Below, one piece after another: positions 24,901 through 37,175 of a DNA stretch of 64,000 nucleotides (position 1 is the stretch's first letter; each line of letters opens with the position of its first letter). The position numbers and the translations under genes were made by a program. The stretch comes from Mytilisepta virgata (Eukaryota; Mollusca; Bivalvia; Mytilida; Mytilidae): contig CM051513.1 of the NCBI GenBank assembly GCA_028015205.1, positions 50,604,341-50,668,340 of the forward strand, written 5' to 3'. The notes beneath the pieces were generated by a model that saw only the letters and a list, made by a program, of their open reading frames with translations, was not told the DNA's origin and did no database searches.

Positions 24901-25290
24901 GAATAGTGAAAGAATCACCATTCAATTTTGCGTTTGATTATTTTTTTTTTGTGGGAATGAGCACTTTAAAATAAATAGTGTTTTGTTTAACATTTGTCTG
25001 CGGCAAATAAGAGTTCGAAATATTATTAAGACAGTAAAAATATTTCCACATATAAATGGAAATATAACTATAATGATAAGAGGGACACAATCCAAACTTT
25101 AAATGTATCTGTTTTTTTTTTTTTTGGTGATAATAAACATTGTTTATATATTTAATAACATTCAGTTGAGCCATATTAGTATTATAAAACGGAAATCACT
25201 TTCATGATGAACAGATATTTACATACAGACAGACAACGGTAATACTGACTGCCCCCATCGGCTTAGCAAAAAGGGCATTAACATTGTAAT
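21940..25290. other. Intergenic AT-rich DNA without recognisable genes
   Basis: No long ORF and no splice-consistent coding blocks were seen. One solo RT-element tail (23080-23200, minus strand) is noted separately. The rest is AT-rich with T and A runs. Confidence 0.6.
23080..23200 (-). mobile_element. Solo 3' tail of the RT family, minus strand
   Basis: AACTCCACCAATAGTTGGGG, TGATCTCAAGTGCTCTGGAT and GAGTAGTAGC are the reverse complement of the tail with CCGGAGCACCTG and GGTGGGGT seen after the RT frame at 14555-14600. No coding part is attached. Confidence 0.5.
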
Positions 25291-25296
25291 GACTAG

Positions 25297-25323
25297 TATA
25301 TATATATATATATATATATATAT
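25297..25323. repeat. (TA)n microsatellite
   Basis: About a dozen uninterrupted TA repeats. Confidence 0.95.
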
Positions 25324-25763
25324 CCGCAACAACAATTTTTCGGTACGTCATTGATATTAAAGATTGTTTGATTAATATACTAATATTTCTAACGACAAAA
25401 CATTTTCATATTATTAATTTGGATTAAAAAAAAAAATCTGAGTATTCATTGAAAACATGAATTTAAAAGAAGCGATAAGGAATTTTATTTTGCACTATAT
25501 AATGTCCGCGGGTCTATAATTTTTATAGGTCGGTTATCATTCCAAAACTAATTTAAATATATGCATATATGCAAATAAGCGAGAAATTTAGGCGATGACA
25601 ATACACCCGAGGCCCTGACAGTCCTCTGATGTAAAAAGGTGAAGTATATAAGGTTTTCTTGGAAGAAAATAAACGCGTTGGTAGTAAAACACTAACAATG
25701 CTGATTCTTACAGCCCACGGCCCCGATCCATTCTTAAGACAGCTGATTAACGTCAGAGGAACC

Positions 25764-26362
25764 TTTGACTATCGCTGAGTCTGCCAACTGCACCAGTAAA
25801 CTTCCGAATCTCTAACTAACGCTGAGTCTGCCAAGTGTACCAGTAAACTTCCGAATCTCTGACTACGGCTGAGTCTGTAAAGTGCACCAGTAAACTATCG
25901 AATCTCTGACTACCGCTGAGCCTGCCAAGTGCACTAGTCAACTCCGAATCGCTGACTAGCGCTGAGTCTGCCAAGTGCACCAGTCAACTTCCGAATCTCT
26001 GACTACCGCTGAGTCTGCCAAGTGCACCAGTCAACTCCGAATCTCTGACTAGCGCTGAGTCTGCCAAGTGCACCAGTCAACTCCGAATCTCTGACTAGCG
26101 CTGAGTCTGCCAAGTGCACCAGTCAACTTCCGAATCTCTGACTACCGCTGAGTCTGCCAAGTGCACCAGTAAACTATCGAATCTCCGACTACGGCTGAGT
26201 CTGCCTAGAGTACCAGTCAACTTCCGAATCTCTGACTACCGCCGAGTCTGCCAAGTGCACCAGTAAACTATCGAATCTCTGACTACCTCTGAGTCTGCCA
26301 AGTGTACCAGTCAACTTCCGAATCTCTGACTACCGCTGATTCTGCCAACTGCACCAGTAAAC
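25764..26362. repeat. 46-47 bp minisatellite, 13 copies
   Basis: The unit contains CGCTGAGTCTGCCAAGTGCA, CCAGTCAACTTCCGAATCTC and TGACTAC. Copies alternate 46 and 47 bases through a TT/T difference (CAACTCCG against CAACTTCCG). High identity between copies suggests recent expansion. It is GC-richer than the surrounding DNA and has no open frame. Confidence 0.95.
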
Positions 26363-26914
26363 TCATTTCGACATTCCTTACAACTTAACGTAAAACCGTT
26401 AATGACGGGCTACTCTACAAAAGGCGTCAATCAAATGTCTATTAATAAAAATGTCAATCTTCTAGAAACCATAGCCTTTGCATGAGTATTGAAAGTTTTA
26501 ATTTCTCTAAGTTCCCATATGATAAACTAAAATCCATTTTGTGTGATCTTATTTATTAATGCTTTTGAAGTGATAACATGAACCACTTTTAATTACTCGT
26601 TCATCTTCATGAGATTTTACTAATTGCCCAGGGTGTTCTAACACCATTTCACCTATAGTAGTGTAGATGAAGCTATGTCACATGATCCGTTTGAATAGCC
26701 ATAGAAATCCGAGGATGTAATAAATGTTAAATTGGAAGGTGAAGATACAATTTGGTCACTGGAACAAAACAAAATTGCCAAAAAATTATATGTACTTATC
26801 ATATTTAACAATTATATAACGACATTATAATCCCAACAAGGAATTCCGGAGACATCCGTGAATTAGAATTATTTTATAGTTTCTGTTACCAAAATATATT
26901 TTTTTTTAAGGAGT

Positions 26915-27220
26915 ACCTCCCTCGTGCATAACTCTGTCATTAGAGGTTTTGGTCATATTGGTATTTTTCATTTGCTCTTCGACTTTTTTTGCTTTATTGT
27001 TTTGTTCATCAACATTTTAGGCCTTGGTCACAACTAATGTTTTGTACATGTGCACATTTTGTGCAACAAAACTGTGCACATTTTGTGCAACAATGTGTTA
27101 CAACTAATGTTTTGTACATGTGCACATTTTGTGCAACAAAACTGGTATCAAAGATTTGTTTAGTTTACAACATTTTAATTAGGCCTTGTGCACAACTATC
27201 TTGCGCACAAAAATGAGTAT
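26915..27220 (+). repeat. Dispersed repeat copy with internal short duplication
   Basis: Starts with the shared TCCCTCGTG and TTTGCTCTTC blocks. Then ACAACTAATGTTTTGTACAT and GTGCACATTTTGTGCAACAA are tandemly duplicated (27029-27085 and 27100-27145). Confidence 0.65.
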
Positions 27221-27887
27221 AAAAGAATTTATTATAGCTAATTGAAGTATTTTCTGTAAATATAAGATTAATTAACAAACACTTTCCATTAACAGATGTT
27301 TTAACAAATCTGAATATTTCAAATTAATTAGCACTGTGTTTAGTCTATCTTAATATTTCGTTATTTTGCATATTTCTCGCGGTTTTTGATAGTTATATTT
27401 TATTCCTTAGCAACGAGTAACATATTTAGAAACTAGAAATAGATCTATTTTGTTTTATAAAATAAATTTTTAAAAAGTTTTAAGTCTGAGACTACGTAAC
27501 GTACAACGCCGAAATCATTCTGCAAACTCCGCACTTGCTTTGCGAGTGGAGGAGTCCATCATGTCTGTTTATTTGCAATGTTTCCAAGTTGCAACTATGT
27601 TATTTTATGCAGTTTATTTGTAAATATGTTAAAAGGAAGACAATAATAAAGTATAGAAAGTTAACTACTGAATGTGGTAACTGACGATATATATTATTTG
27701 GACTGCGCCTGCTAGCATCCGGTTGGTGCACCAAGTTTCCAGTAATGGGGTATGGAATAAAATTCCGCAATATTATATGACGTAAAACTATAAGAAGGTT
27801 TATAAGTGTAGCTAAGATAAAAATCCATTAAGAAATAGAAAGGTGAACATGACCATGCGTTTCTTCAATATAAACATTTTTTTTACC

Positions 27888-27937
27888 TTTAGGGCTAGGT
27901 TTAAGAGTTAGGGTTAGGGTAGGGTTTAGGGTTAGTA
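27888..27937 (+). repeat. Telomere-like TTAGGG tract
   Basis: Degenerate tract including GAGTTAGGGTTAGGGTAGGG and TTTAGGGTTAG. TTAGGG is the common animal telomere repeat, mollusc telomeres included. Only 5-6 imperfect units are present. Confidence 0.6.
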
Positions 27938-28089
27938 TAGGATATTCCCATATGGAGTGGGACCCCTAAATTGGCGATTTGATGTAAATCAATGTAAATA
28001 AAGGCAGAGACAAAATTGCGAGTTGAAAAAACAAAAACGAAAAAATCAATAACAAAACAAAAACAAAAAACTCCAAAAGGAAAAACAAA

Positions 28090-28770
28090 TCAGGGAACCA
28101 GTTTTATGCTTCATATTTGGATTTGTTTCTTGAAATAGACTATGAGGGACGTTTGAAGACAAAACTTTATGACAAACGTGATGACTTCAACTTTCCTATT
28201 GTTAATTTTCCCTTCTTGAGTAGCAATATACCAGCATCGCCTGCATATGGCGTCTACGTTTCTCAGCTTATCCGATTTTCAAGGGCACGCGTGAGTTACC
28301 ATGACTTTCGACAAAGAGGATTACTGCTGTCACAAAAGCTTCTTAACCAGGGTTTTATCAAGGAAAAGTTGATGTCATCACTTAGGAAATTTTACGGTCG
28401 TCATCACGAATTGATTGACCATTACAGTGTTCCAATATCTAACATGATGTTGGACCTGTTCCCACTGTCGTAACCTTTCATGTGCCTCCACCGATTTGTG
28501 ACTTCCACCGGATTGACTTTCTGGAACTTCACGACGAGTGCCGTATACGGAGCAGGAGCTGCTTACCCTTCCGGAGCACCTGGGTTCACTCCTAGTTTTT
28601 ATAGGAGTTCGTGTTGTTCATTGTTTTTTAGTTTTCTGTGTTTATTTGTTGTGCTTGTGGTTGTTCATTTGTCTTCCCGGGTTTGTCTGTCCAATGGATT
28701 ACGTTTGTTTTGATTGCTCCTTAGGTATATTTGTCCTTTTTATTATCTTTGGCTATTGTCCAACTAAAAT
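28090..28770 (+). pseudogene. 5'-truncated RT element fragment with intact C-terminal frame and 3' tail
   Basis: From 28117 the frame reads [63 protein letters not shown] and ends at TAA (28471-28473). The catalytic box is missing; only the part C-terminal to it remains. The tail follows (CCTTCCGGAGCACCTGGG). The minus-strand copy at 63003-63410 belongs to the same subfamily, sharing VSYHDFRQRGLLLSQKL-like text and the GTTTGTCTGTCCAATGGATT tail. Confidence 0.8.
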
Positions 28771-28805
28771 TAATATGGTGTTGATCTCGTTTGTAGCTCA
28801 TATGA

Positions 28806-29512
28806 AATGCTTATTTTATGGCAAGACCATGAAGACTGACCAATTTTATGGCAAGACCATAGAGACTGACAAATTTTATGGCAAGACCATGGAGACTGGC
28901 GAATTTTATGACAGGACCATGGAGACTGACGAATTTTATGGCAAGACCATGGAGACTGACGAATTTTATGACAAGGCCATGGAGACTGGCGAATTTTATG
29001 GCATGACCATGGAGATTGGCGAATTTTATGACAAGACCATGGAGACTGACAAATTTTATGGCAAGACCATGGAGACTGACGAATTTTATGGCAAGACCAT
29101 GGAGACTGGCAAATTTTATGACAAGGCCATGGAGACTGGCGAATTTTATGGCATGACCATGGAGATTGGCAAATTTTATGACAAGACCATGGAGATTGAC
29201 AAATTTTATGGCAAGACCATGGAGACTGACGAATTTTATGACAAGGCCATGGAGACTGGCGAATTTTATGGCATGACCATGGAGATTGGCGAATTTTATG
29301 ACAAGACCATGGAGACTGACAAATTTTATGGCAAGACCATGGAGACTGACCAATTTTATGACAAGGCCATGGAGACTGGCGAATTTTATGGCATGACCAT
29401 GGAGATTGGCGAATTTTATGATAAGACCATGGAGACTGACGAATTTTATGGCAAGACCATGGAGACTGGCGAATTTTATGGCAAGACTATGGAGACTGGC
29501 GAATTTTATGGA
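28806..29512. repeat. 30-bp minisatellite, ~24 copies with higher-order structure
   Basis: The unit is GAATTTTATGGCAAGACCAT then GGAGACTGAC. The period is exactly 30, a multiple of three, and several frames lack stops, so long frames open on both strands (28538-29542 on +, 28811-29533 on -). Variant units recur in a fixed order with a 120-bp super-period (29221-29340 repeats as 29341-29460). I do not consider it a gene. Confidence 0.93.
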
Positions 29513-29539
29513 TACTGGTACTTTTGCTTTCATTTTTTA

Positions 29540-30970
29540 TAACACATAGATGACAATGAACTGAAAGATCTGGAAAGGCCTAAGACAAGTTCTTGAGAAT
29601 GAAATAAAATAAACTGGTAAAATGCCCATATTCATTGTATTTTCTTAGTGTGAACAAAAAACTAAATATATAAATAGAATTAAATTTAAAAAGGGAAAAA
29701 CACACATTTGTTTTATTTAATAAACACTTCCTCTCCTTGTTAGGTAGAAATACCAAGAATCTCTACCCACATTTTATAAGAAATAATCAATATTATATAC
29801 GTAATGTAACAGTACACCGAAGATTGATTTATCTTTACATAATGGCGTAGTTCATCTGCAGCTGATGGAAAAACTAAGAAGGAATCTGTATTAATATTAC
29901 CATCATACGGAGTCTTCAGGCCACCAGAAGGGTGAGTGGTTACCAGTTTTTTTTTGTGTATGTTATTATCAAGGAAAAACTTCTAAGACCGTGACTTGTA
30001 TACTTCTTATATTCATTGTACCAGTATATACCGCTTGTCCATACATTGTACCAGTATATACCGCTTGTCAAGTGTTTAGAATAGTTTTAAATGCAACTGC
30101 AATGTTTTATACATCGGTTGCTGATATCTACGGAAAGACTTCCATTTTAATCTCAGTGGACAACGAAATAAGTAACGGTATACTTGGACCGGGTCTGAAT
30201 AAAAGTCTTTCAAACCGGAATGGATAAAAGACAACCGTACACTCCACACGTATCTATTATTAGAGAAATTTTCTCATATTAAGTTTTTTATTGTCATTCT
30301 AATTTAACATGCTCTATTTAAACCGGATATTTAAGTCCCGTACATTTGTACCCTAATTACTGGGTATTTAATGGATTAAAGTTCTACCTAACTAACAAAC
30401 AGTGACGTTAACGAATACACTATTATATCACAGGGAAGTTCTATAACAACGACAGAATTCCATCAAGGATTTAAAAAAACATAACCATATTCTCTAGCCA
30501 ACGTTTAAAATTTCTGTTTTATTGGAATATACTAAAAAAGTAAGTAAAATATACTAAAACCATATACTCGATGACTTGCACATGTGTTGGAAAATCCAAA
30601 AATATAAGCAATAAAATTCTTGACTAAACAAATAAAATCCACGACCGTTTTGTTATAGGAACATAATACCTTATTAATTTGAATTTCCGCACATATATTT
30701 CAAACCTGTGTTACAATTATGATTCAATTGTTCATATGTTCATTGTTATAAGAAGTATTATTGTGTGTCAGTTAATATCTAATATACAAAAACAAAACAT
30801 TTGAGTATTAATTAACATTACATCATATTAGAGAGGTCGTGTAGATATAAAAGTTGTAAATAGTGTTACATTAAAATTTATTTTTTCCAATCTACCAAGA
30901 ACTTAACGTTTTGATATAATACACAATATAAAGCTAGTAAACATGATTTGTCCGCTGAATGACTTGCAAA
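29540..30970. other. Intergenic, no gene seen
   Basis: AT-rich. Only a two-copy 26-base repeat (CATTGTACCAGTATATACCG at ~30015 and ~30043) stands out. Confidence 0.6.
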
Positions 30971-30976
30971 TTTATT

Positions 30977-31670
30977 GTTATTACTTTCACTATTAGAACG
31001 TTCTAGTTAACGATGTACCCGTGTCTGGTATTACTTTCACTATTAGAACGTTCTAGTTAACGATGTACCCGTGTCTGGTATTACTTTTACTATTAGAACG
31101 TTCTAGTTAACGATGTACCCGTGTCTGGTACTACTTTTACTATTAGAACGTTCTAGTTAACGATGTACCCGTGTCTGTTATTACTTTTACTATTAGAACG
31201 TTCTAGTTAACGATGTACCCGTGTCTGGTATTACTTTTACTATTAGAACGTTCTAGTTAACGATGTACCCGTGTCTGGTATTACTTTTACTATTAGAACG
31301 TTCTAGTTAACGATGTACCCGTGTCTGGTATTACTTTTACTATTAGAACGTTCTAGTTAACGATGTACCCGTGTCTGGTATTACTTTTACTATTAGAACG
31401 TTCTAGTTAACGATGTACCCGTGTCTGTTATTACTTTTACTATTAGAACGTTCTAGTTAACGATGTACCCGTGTCTGGTATTACTTTTACTATTAGAACG
31501 TTCTAGTTAACGATGTACCCGTGTCTGGTATTACTTTTACTTATAGAACGTTCTAGTTAACGATGTACCCGTGTCTGGTATTACTTTCACTATTAGAACG
31601 TTCTAGTTAACGATGTACCCGTGTTCTGGTATTACTTTCACTATTAGAACGTTCTAGTTAACGATGTACA
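30977..31670. repeat. 50-bp satellite, 14 copies, each with a 12-bp palindrome
   Basis: The unit contains GGTATTACTTTTACTATTAG, AACGTTCTAGTTAACGATGT and ACCCGTGTCT. All 14 copies keep the perfect palindrome AGAACGTTCT; in 13 it is extended to TAGAACGTTCTA or to TTAGAACGTTCTA context. Copies differ by very few substitutions (C/T at one site, GG/GT at another, one swapped TATT/TTAT). Confidence 0.95.
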
Positions 31671-34500
31671 AGGTCTCTAACAGACTTTTAGTAGTGACAT
31701 TGTATTGTTTAAGAAGTGTTGAAAGATCAATGGTATAATTTGTATGTGTTACAGAGCTCTCAAAGTGAACTGAAGTGTCATCTCGTATAAAATAGGGCTT
31801 GTGCGATATATTAAGGTTCCTCTATTGGTTTTTTCGCGGAATATTTCACGCAAGGTCAATTTATGAACTAATATGCAAAGAAGACTACACCTTCATGAGT
31901 TAGTTTTTAAGGTATTTGAAACTGATTTTGGTCATTTGAACAGAAAACCCTTATGTCTTTATTTTCATGTAGATTTGTCGCCTTTTAAAATTTTTCACAA
32001 GCTGTCTTTATGCTTATATGACAATAAAGTTAATATCATTATATTTACAGACCTTTAGAAAAATTGCAAATTTTTAATGAAGAAAGATAACTTCACAAAG
32101 TATTTTGTAAATATTTTCAAACACACAGACAATAATCTCTGATGAAAACAGTTTTTCTCAATTTAAGAGTTTAATTCAGTCATGGAACGGTTCGGAATGT
32201 CGATGCTCTGCTTACAGATAACTCAGTTGTATTTTTTTATTACTAGTGCTGTTTTAACCAATATAGTGCTTTTTAACTGCTTCAGTGTATGCATGGTTTG
32301 CTTATTATAAAGCGTGTTTTAGTTGCTGTATATTTTATTTATGTGTTGTCTGCTTTGCTTGGCTGTGTTATTTTTATTTGTGTGCATGCTCATGTCTTGT
32401 ATGTTTTTTTTTTTTTTTTTTTTTTATTGTATTCGGTTAAAGTCTCATTAGAAATTATGTTATGTGTTGTAAATGTACCGAATTCAAATAAAGCTTTCGT
32501 ATTCGTATTATTCGTATAAAGTTTTGTGGCGAAAATCAATAAACTAATTAGAAAATCATGCAAATTTCAACTACATGAAAATAGTTATGCTTATTTAATT
32601 AATTTAGTTTAAACTAAAATTTTTATAAGTGGATTAACTTACATATTTGATTACTGTAGATGCAGCCCAAAATCAAAAACAAAATCTTCTTGTTTTCATT
32701 AAAATTTTAGTATGAAGATCTTTAAGTAATAGACTTCTGTTAACAAAAGAAAAATGTGGGGCTTCATTTTTGTTTTTTTTTTTTTTTTTTAGGAAATTTT
32801 CTTATGTCCTTGGGAGGTGATATGACTTCACAATGTGGAGCATTAAACATCATTTCAAGTATATATTAAGATTAAGAAAAACAATTATAAATATTGATCT
32901 GGCGTTTTTCTATTTGTTAAACTTAGGAGTTATTCTCCAAATAATTCAATACTAGTATAATAGATACGTGATTGGATACAACGCGGATACGTCATTAACC
33001 AGAACCCTCTATTAAAGTACATGTATACATTTCTTTTTTTTTTCTAACAAATTGTCTCTGGAGACTTGATTTGCTTTGTTACAAATGTACCTCAGTTATC
33101 CTAGAGATATTTTACACATTTATACATTTAGTTTTCTTCGCTGAAATTATGATATTTTTTAATATGTTAACAGTCACATTTTGCCTTTTTCCTATATCCT
33201 CACTTATAGTTGTTTTGATCCTTTATACTGTAATCGTAGATGCAGTTGGGATATAACGTTTCATGCATCTTCCTTTTTCATAGAAAAAAGTTCAATGCAT
33301 CTCATCCAAAAATAGTATGCGGTCATTCTATAAAGAAATCAAATCAATAAACCTAATGAAAATTAACAAACCTTAGTTCACAAGCTTAAATTGACAATTT
33401 TTTAAATTTGACCTGAGTGAACCCCTGGATTAAAAATCAATATTCTAAATTCTTGTTGTGCAACTAAATATAGTGTCGGACAATATCATATTAGAAAAAT
33501 GAATAATTCCAAATGAAAGAGAAGTAAAGGTCAAGCTATAATTTCAAATTTCAACCCCTATTTAACCCAATTTTATAAAATCAAAATTCTAAAACCTTAT
33601 TGCGCATTTACGGGTGGTATTCAACCATTCTATATAGAAATTAAACTCCTAAACCCAGAAGTGAAGGAGGAGTTGATGTCCCAAGAAAGTGTGACGGACG
33701 GACGGACGGAGACAATCGCTATATTCCCGATATCTAAACAGGCGATAGAACGATGGTATTTTGTAAGTACGAACGTCCTGGATATTTCCGAAAGCCTATT
33801 TGTCAATATATGTCATCTTGAGTCCAATTTTACTCGTAAATGATTTCGACAAAGATCTATTCAATTCTCATTCATATTAAACGGGTAAGACTTCATTTAA
33901 TCCCCCTTTATATATATCTTTATCATAATCCACTGTGATCCTTTGGTGGCCTCTTATCTCTAGGTAAGGATTCCCTGAAGTGCCCCAGTGTTTTCAGAGG
34001 AGAAGATTTGTATATATCTTTTGACTGATTTTCTTTCAATGTATTTCCATATTGATCTCAGTTACTAGTTGACTTATGGTCATATAATTTTGTGTGCATG
34101 TGCACGTTTAAGAGACTGACCATGTTTACTTCCCGTCAAAAGTAGGTCACTCTGACCTAAATTTTAGTCCTTTTCACTTTGAAGTTAAATTTTTATTTCC
34201 GTAACTTTTATATTAAGTTTACGGAGCAAATTGGGAACGAGGCGAATTTTGTAATCATATATAAGCATATATTACCTATGTTTTAGTAACAGTAGCCATA
34301 TTTACCAAAGGTGCGATTCCTATAAACAATTTAAAGGAACCACGCACATTTCACCAAAGTGATCTCAGTCCTCCCAGTAATTAAAAATATAAAATTACAA
34401 CAAACGGACGGCGGTGCAAGATAATGGTGATACCTCTTGTGGATGTTTGGTCTACATGTCGGTCATAATGTTTTCTTTATTATAAACTGATATTGGAATG
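31670..34500. other. Intergenic, mostly featureless, with T-rich tracts and element debris
   Basis: Long T runs at ~32405-32426 and ~32767-32790. The stretch around 32250-32520, ending AAATAAAGCTTTCGTATTCG TATTATTCG, looks like a LINE 3' end but has no coding part. A GACGGACGGACGGAC tract at ~33700 with preceding tandem-like sentences resembles the inverted element at 35450-35640. No gene is supported. Confidence 0.5.
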
Positions 34501-34526
34501 AGTTATGGGTAATGTCCATTCTCAAT

Positions 34527-35000
34527 AAAATGCTTGGTGTGAATATTGATGAAAATCTAAAATAGGACCTAAATACAGATAGAATTTGCAGAAATATTAC
34601 TTCAGAACTTCATATGTTATACAAAATAAAGGTTCTATGTACCAGTTTCTGTCAGACATTATTTTACAATTCATTTATAGTACCATATATTGACTACTGT
34701 TGTTCGGTATTGGAGAATGTTACAAAAAAAATAAGAATTCAGAATGAACTTCAAAAGAGAGAAGCTAGTTTTATGTGTTCGTCCCTGTGCTGATTACCAT
34801 TTTGAAATATAATGAATATCGGGAATATCGAATTTAATTTACGTTTGAGTTTGTCCTGATCATCTGTTTTTCCATACTAACTCTAATGAACTCAAAGGTC
34901 ATACATTTCTAACTAATTCAAATATTGATTTATTTTTACTAAGACCTAATACAAATTTTTACTAGAAATCTTTTTAGTATTTTGCCGTTAAAATTTTGAA
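34527..35000 (+). pseudogene. Decayed non-LTR retrotransposon RT C-terminal fragment
   Basis: From 34530 the frame reads MLGVNIDENLK, an in-frame TAG, DLNTD, RICRNITSELHMLYKIKVLC, TLFYNSFIVPYIDYCCSVLE and NELQKREASF, the usual order after the RT fingers/palm in Jockey/CR1-type LINEs. Later, 34938-34990 reads LRPNTNFY ... FAVKILNDLK with stops, the typical end of such ORF2 proteins. Dead, 5'-truncated. Confidence 0.7.
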
Positions 35001-35014
35001 TGACCTGAAATAAA

Positions 35015-35303
35015 ATGTAAAGAAGTGCCAGAATACTGACATATGTAAAGAAGTGCCAGAATACTGTCATATGTAAAGAAGTGCCAGAATACTGACAAAT
35101 GTAAAGAAGTGCCAGAATACTGACATATGTAAAGAAGTGCCAGAATACTGACATATGTAAAGAAATGCCAGAATACTGACATATGTAAAGAAGTGCCAGA
35201 ATACTGACAAATGTAAAGAAGTGCCAGAATACTGACATATGTAAAGAAGTGCCAGAATACTGACATATGTAAAGAAGTGCCAGAATACTGACATATGTAA
35301 AGA
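35015..35303. repeat. 28-bp minisatellite, ~10 copies
   Basis: The unit is ATATGTAAAGAAGTGCCAGA ATACTGAC. Because 28 is not a multiple of three and the minus strand lacks stops, all three minus frames stay open (34939-35327), a pure repeat effect. It starts directly after the LINE remnant at 34527-35000. Confidence 0.95.
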
Positions 35304-35670
35304 ACATTTATGACCATTTTCTTTCATAAAAATTTCAAATTAAAATACAAACGGTATAATTAATGAGTGAATGTAATTCAGTACAGTTTGAATTATTCCG
35401 TAATTTATTATCCCACAGTTGGAAGTAGTTCGGTAATATTGTTATCGCTCTAGTCTTTCTGTCCGTCCACCCGTCACACTTTCTTGTGACCTAAACGCCT
35501 CGTTCATTTTTTAATTCATACATTTAATTTCTATACAGTATTGGAACATACTGTATGTAGATGCGCAATAACGTTTTAGAATTTTCATTTTCAAAAATTG
35601 GTGCAGACAGTGGTCGAATTTCGAAATATCAGGAATTTAAGATTGTGATCTAAACTGCTCTTTCATTTTT

Positions 35671-36850
35671 GTCTCGCCTGCGACGAAATTTTGCGGAGGC
35701 GAGATATAGGTATTACTTTCCGGTGGCGGCGTAAACTTTTGTAAAATTTTAATAACTTTGCACATGTAATGCCTACAATTAAGATTTATGGTCCACAAGG
35801 TATACTTGTCTTGTGACCCTGACCTCATTTTCATGGTTCACTGACTTCATAAACATGAATTTAAAATCTGCGTCCAAGTTTCGTGGTTAAATCCATTTCT
35901 CAGCAACTGTAATACCTAGGTCAACCATATTTGGTCTATAGATTGTTCTTAGTGGGTACATGACAGTCTTATACCTGGCTTGGGACCTTGACCTTAATTT
36001 CATGCTCGAGTGACTTTGTCAATTTTTCGTGGTTAAGTCCATTTCTCAGAAACTGCAATACTTAGACCCACCGTTTTTGGTCAATAGATAGTTCTTGGTG
36101 GGTACATATCAGTCTGACACCTGTCTTTTGACCTTGACCTCAATTTCATGCTTAAGTGACCTGCTTCACATTTTCGTGGTAAGGTCCATTTCTCAAAAAC
36201 TGTAATACCTAGGCCAACCATATTTGGCCTATAGATAGTTCTTGGTGGGTACATGCCAGTCTGACACCTGGCTTGGGACCTTCACCTCAATTTCATGCTT
36301 GAGTGACTTTTTCACTTTTACATGGTTAAGTCCATTTCTCACCAACTAGAATACCTAGACCCCACATATTTGGTCAATAGATAGTTCTTGGTGGGTACAT
36401 GTCAGTCTGACACCTGGTTTTGGACCTTGACCTCAATTTCATGCTTGAGTGACTTTGTCACTTTTTCGTGGTTAAGTCCATTTCTCAGAATAGTTCTTGG
36501 TGGGTACATGCCAGTCTGGCATTTGTCTCTGGATCTTGACCTCAATAGCATACTTGAGTGACTTTCATCCAAATTTCTTGATTAAGTCCTTTTTTAAGCA
36601 ACTGTAATACCTAGACCCATGCGTGTTTGGTTTATAGATAGTTCTTAGTGGATACATGCAAGTCGGACACCTGTCTCTGGACCTTAACCTCAGTTGCATG
36701 CTTGAGTGACTTTGTCACATTTTCGAGATTAGGTCCATTTCTCAGCAACTTTAATAATACCTAGACCCATCATATTTGGTTAATTCTAGTTCTTCGTGGA
36801 TACATGTCGGTATGACACCTGCCTTTTCACCTTGACCTCAATTTCTTTTA
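35671..36850 (+). mobile_element. Hairpin-headed element with ~142-bp tandem core
   Basis: The hairpin GTCTCGCCTGCGACG ... TTTGCGGAGGCGAGAT (35671-35706) is followed by about seven diverged units with AAGTCCATTTCTCAGAAACT, AATACCTAGACC, TATAGATAGTTCTTGGTGGG, CAGTCTGACACCTG and CTTGACCTCAATTTCATGC. Ends just before the acceptor-derived array of the Dispatched-like gene. Confidence 0.75.
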
Positions 36851-36897
36851 ACACATTTTCCTTTGACTTGCAAAATGTCGGGTATCAGATAATCATT

Positions 36898-37175
36898 AGT
36901 ATGTCAACAGATATTTTTATGTTACAATTTATATTACAGAGGAGAATATGTCAACAGATATTTTTATAACTATATGTATATTACAGAAGAGAATACGTCA
37001 ATAGATATTTTAATTCTATTTGTATATGACAGAAGAGAGTATGTCAACATATATTTTTATACTATATGTATATCACAGAAGAGAGTATGTCAACAGATAT
37101 TTTTATAACTATTTAATTTAAGAAGAGAGTATGTCAGCATATATCTATGTTACAATTTATATTTCAGAGGAGAAT
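36898..37175 (+). repeat. Tandem array copied from an acceptor site plus first codons
   Basis: Six ~46-base units: TATGTCAACAGATATTTTTA, a variable AT part, then TATATTACAGAGGAGAA. The next, non-repeated occurrence (TTTCAG, AGGAGAATATGTCAACAG at 37162-37185) is the real exon start of the Dispatched-like gene. Most units therefore hold an AG acceptor and most an ATG. Confidence 0.92.

Noticed and set aside
28538..29542. Long + frame (334 codons) as a repeat-protein gene
   Set aside because: It is the 30-bp minisatellite read through; the first part is RT-element tail, there is no conserved domain, and the opposite strand is equally open.
25764..31670. CRISPR-like arrays
   Set aside because: Repeats are contiguous with no unique spacers, and the genome is eukaryotic.
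34939..35327. Three overlapping minus-strand frames as genes
   Set aside because: A 28-bp repeat without stops on that strand opens all three frames; sequence shows nothing else.
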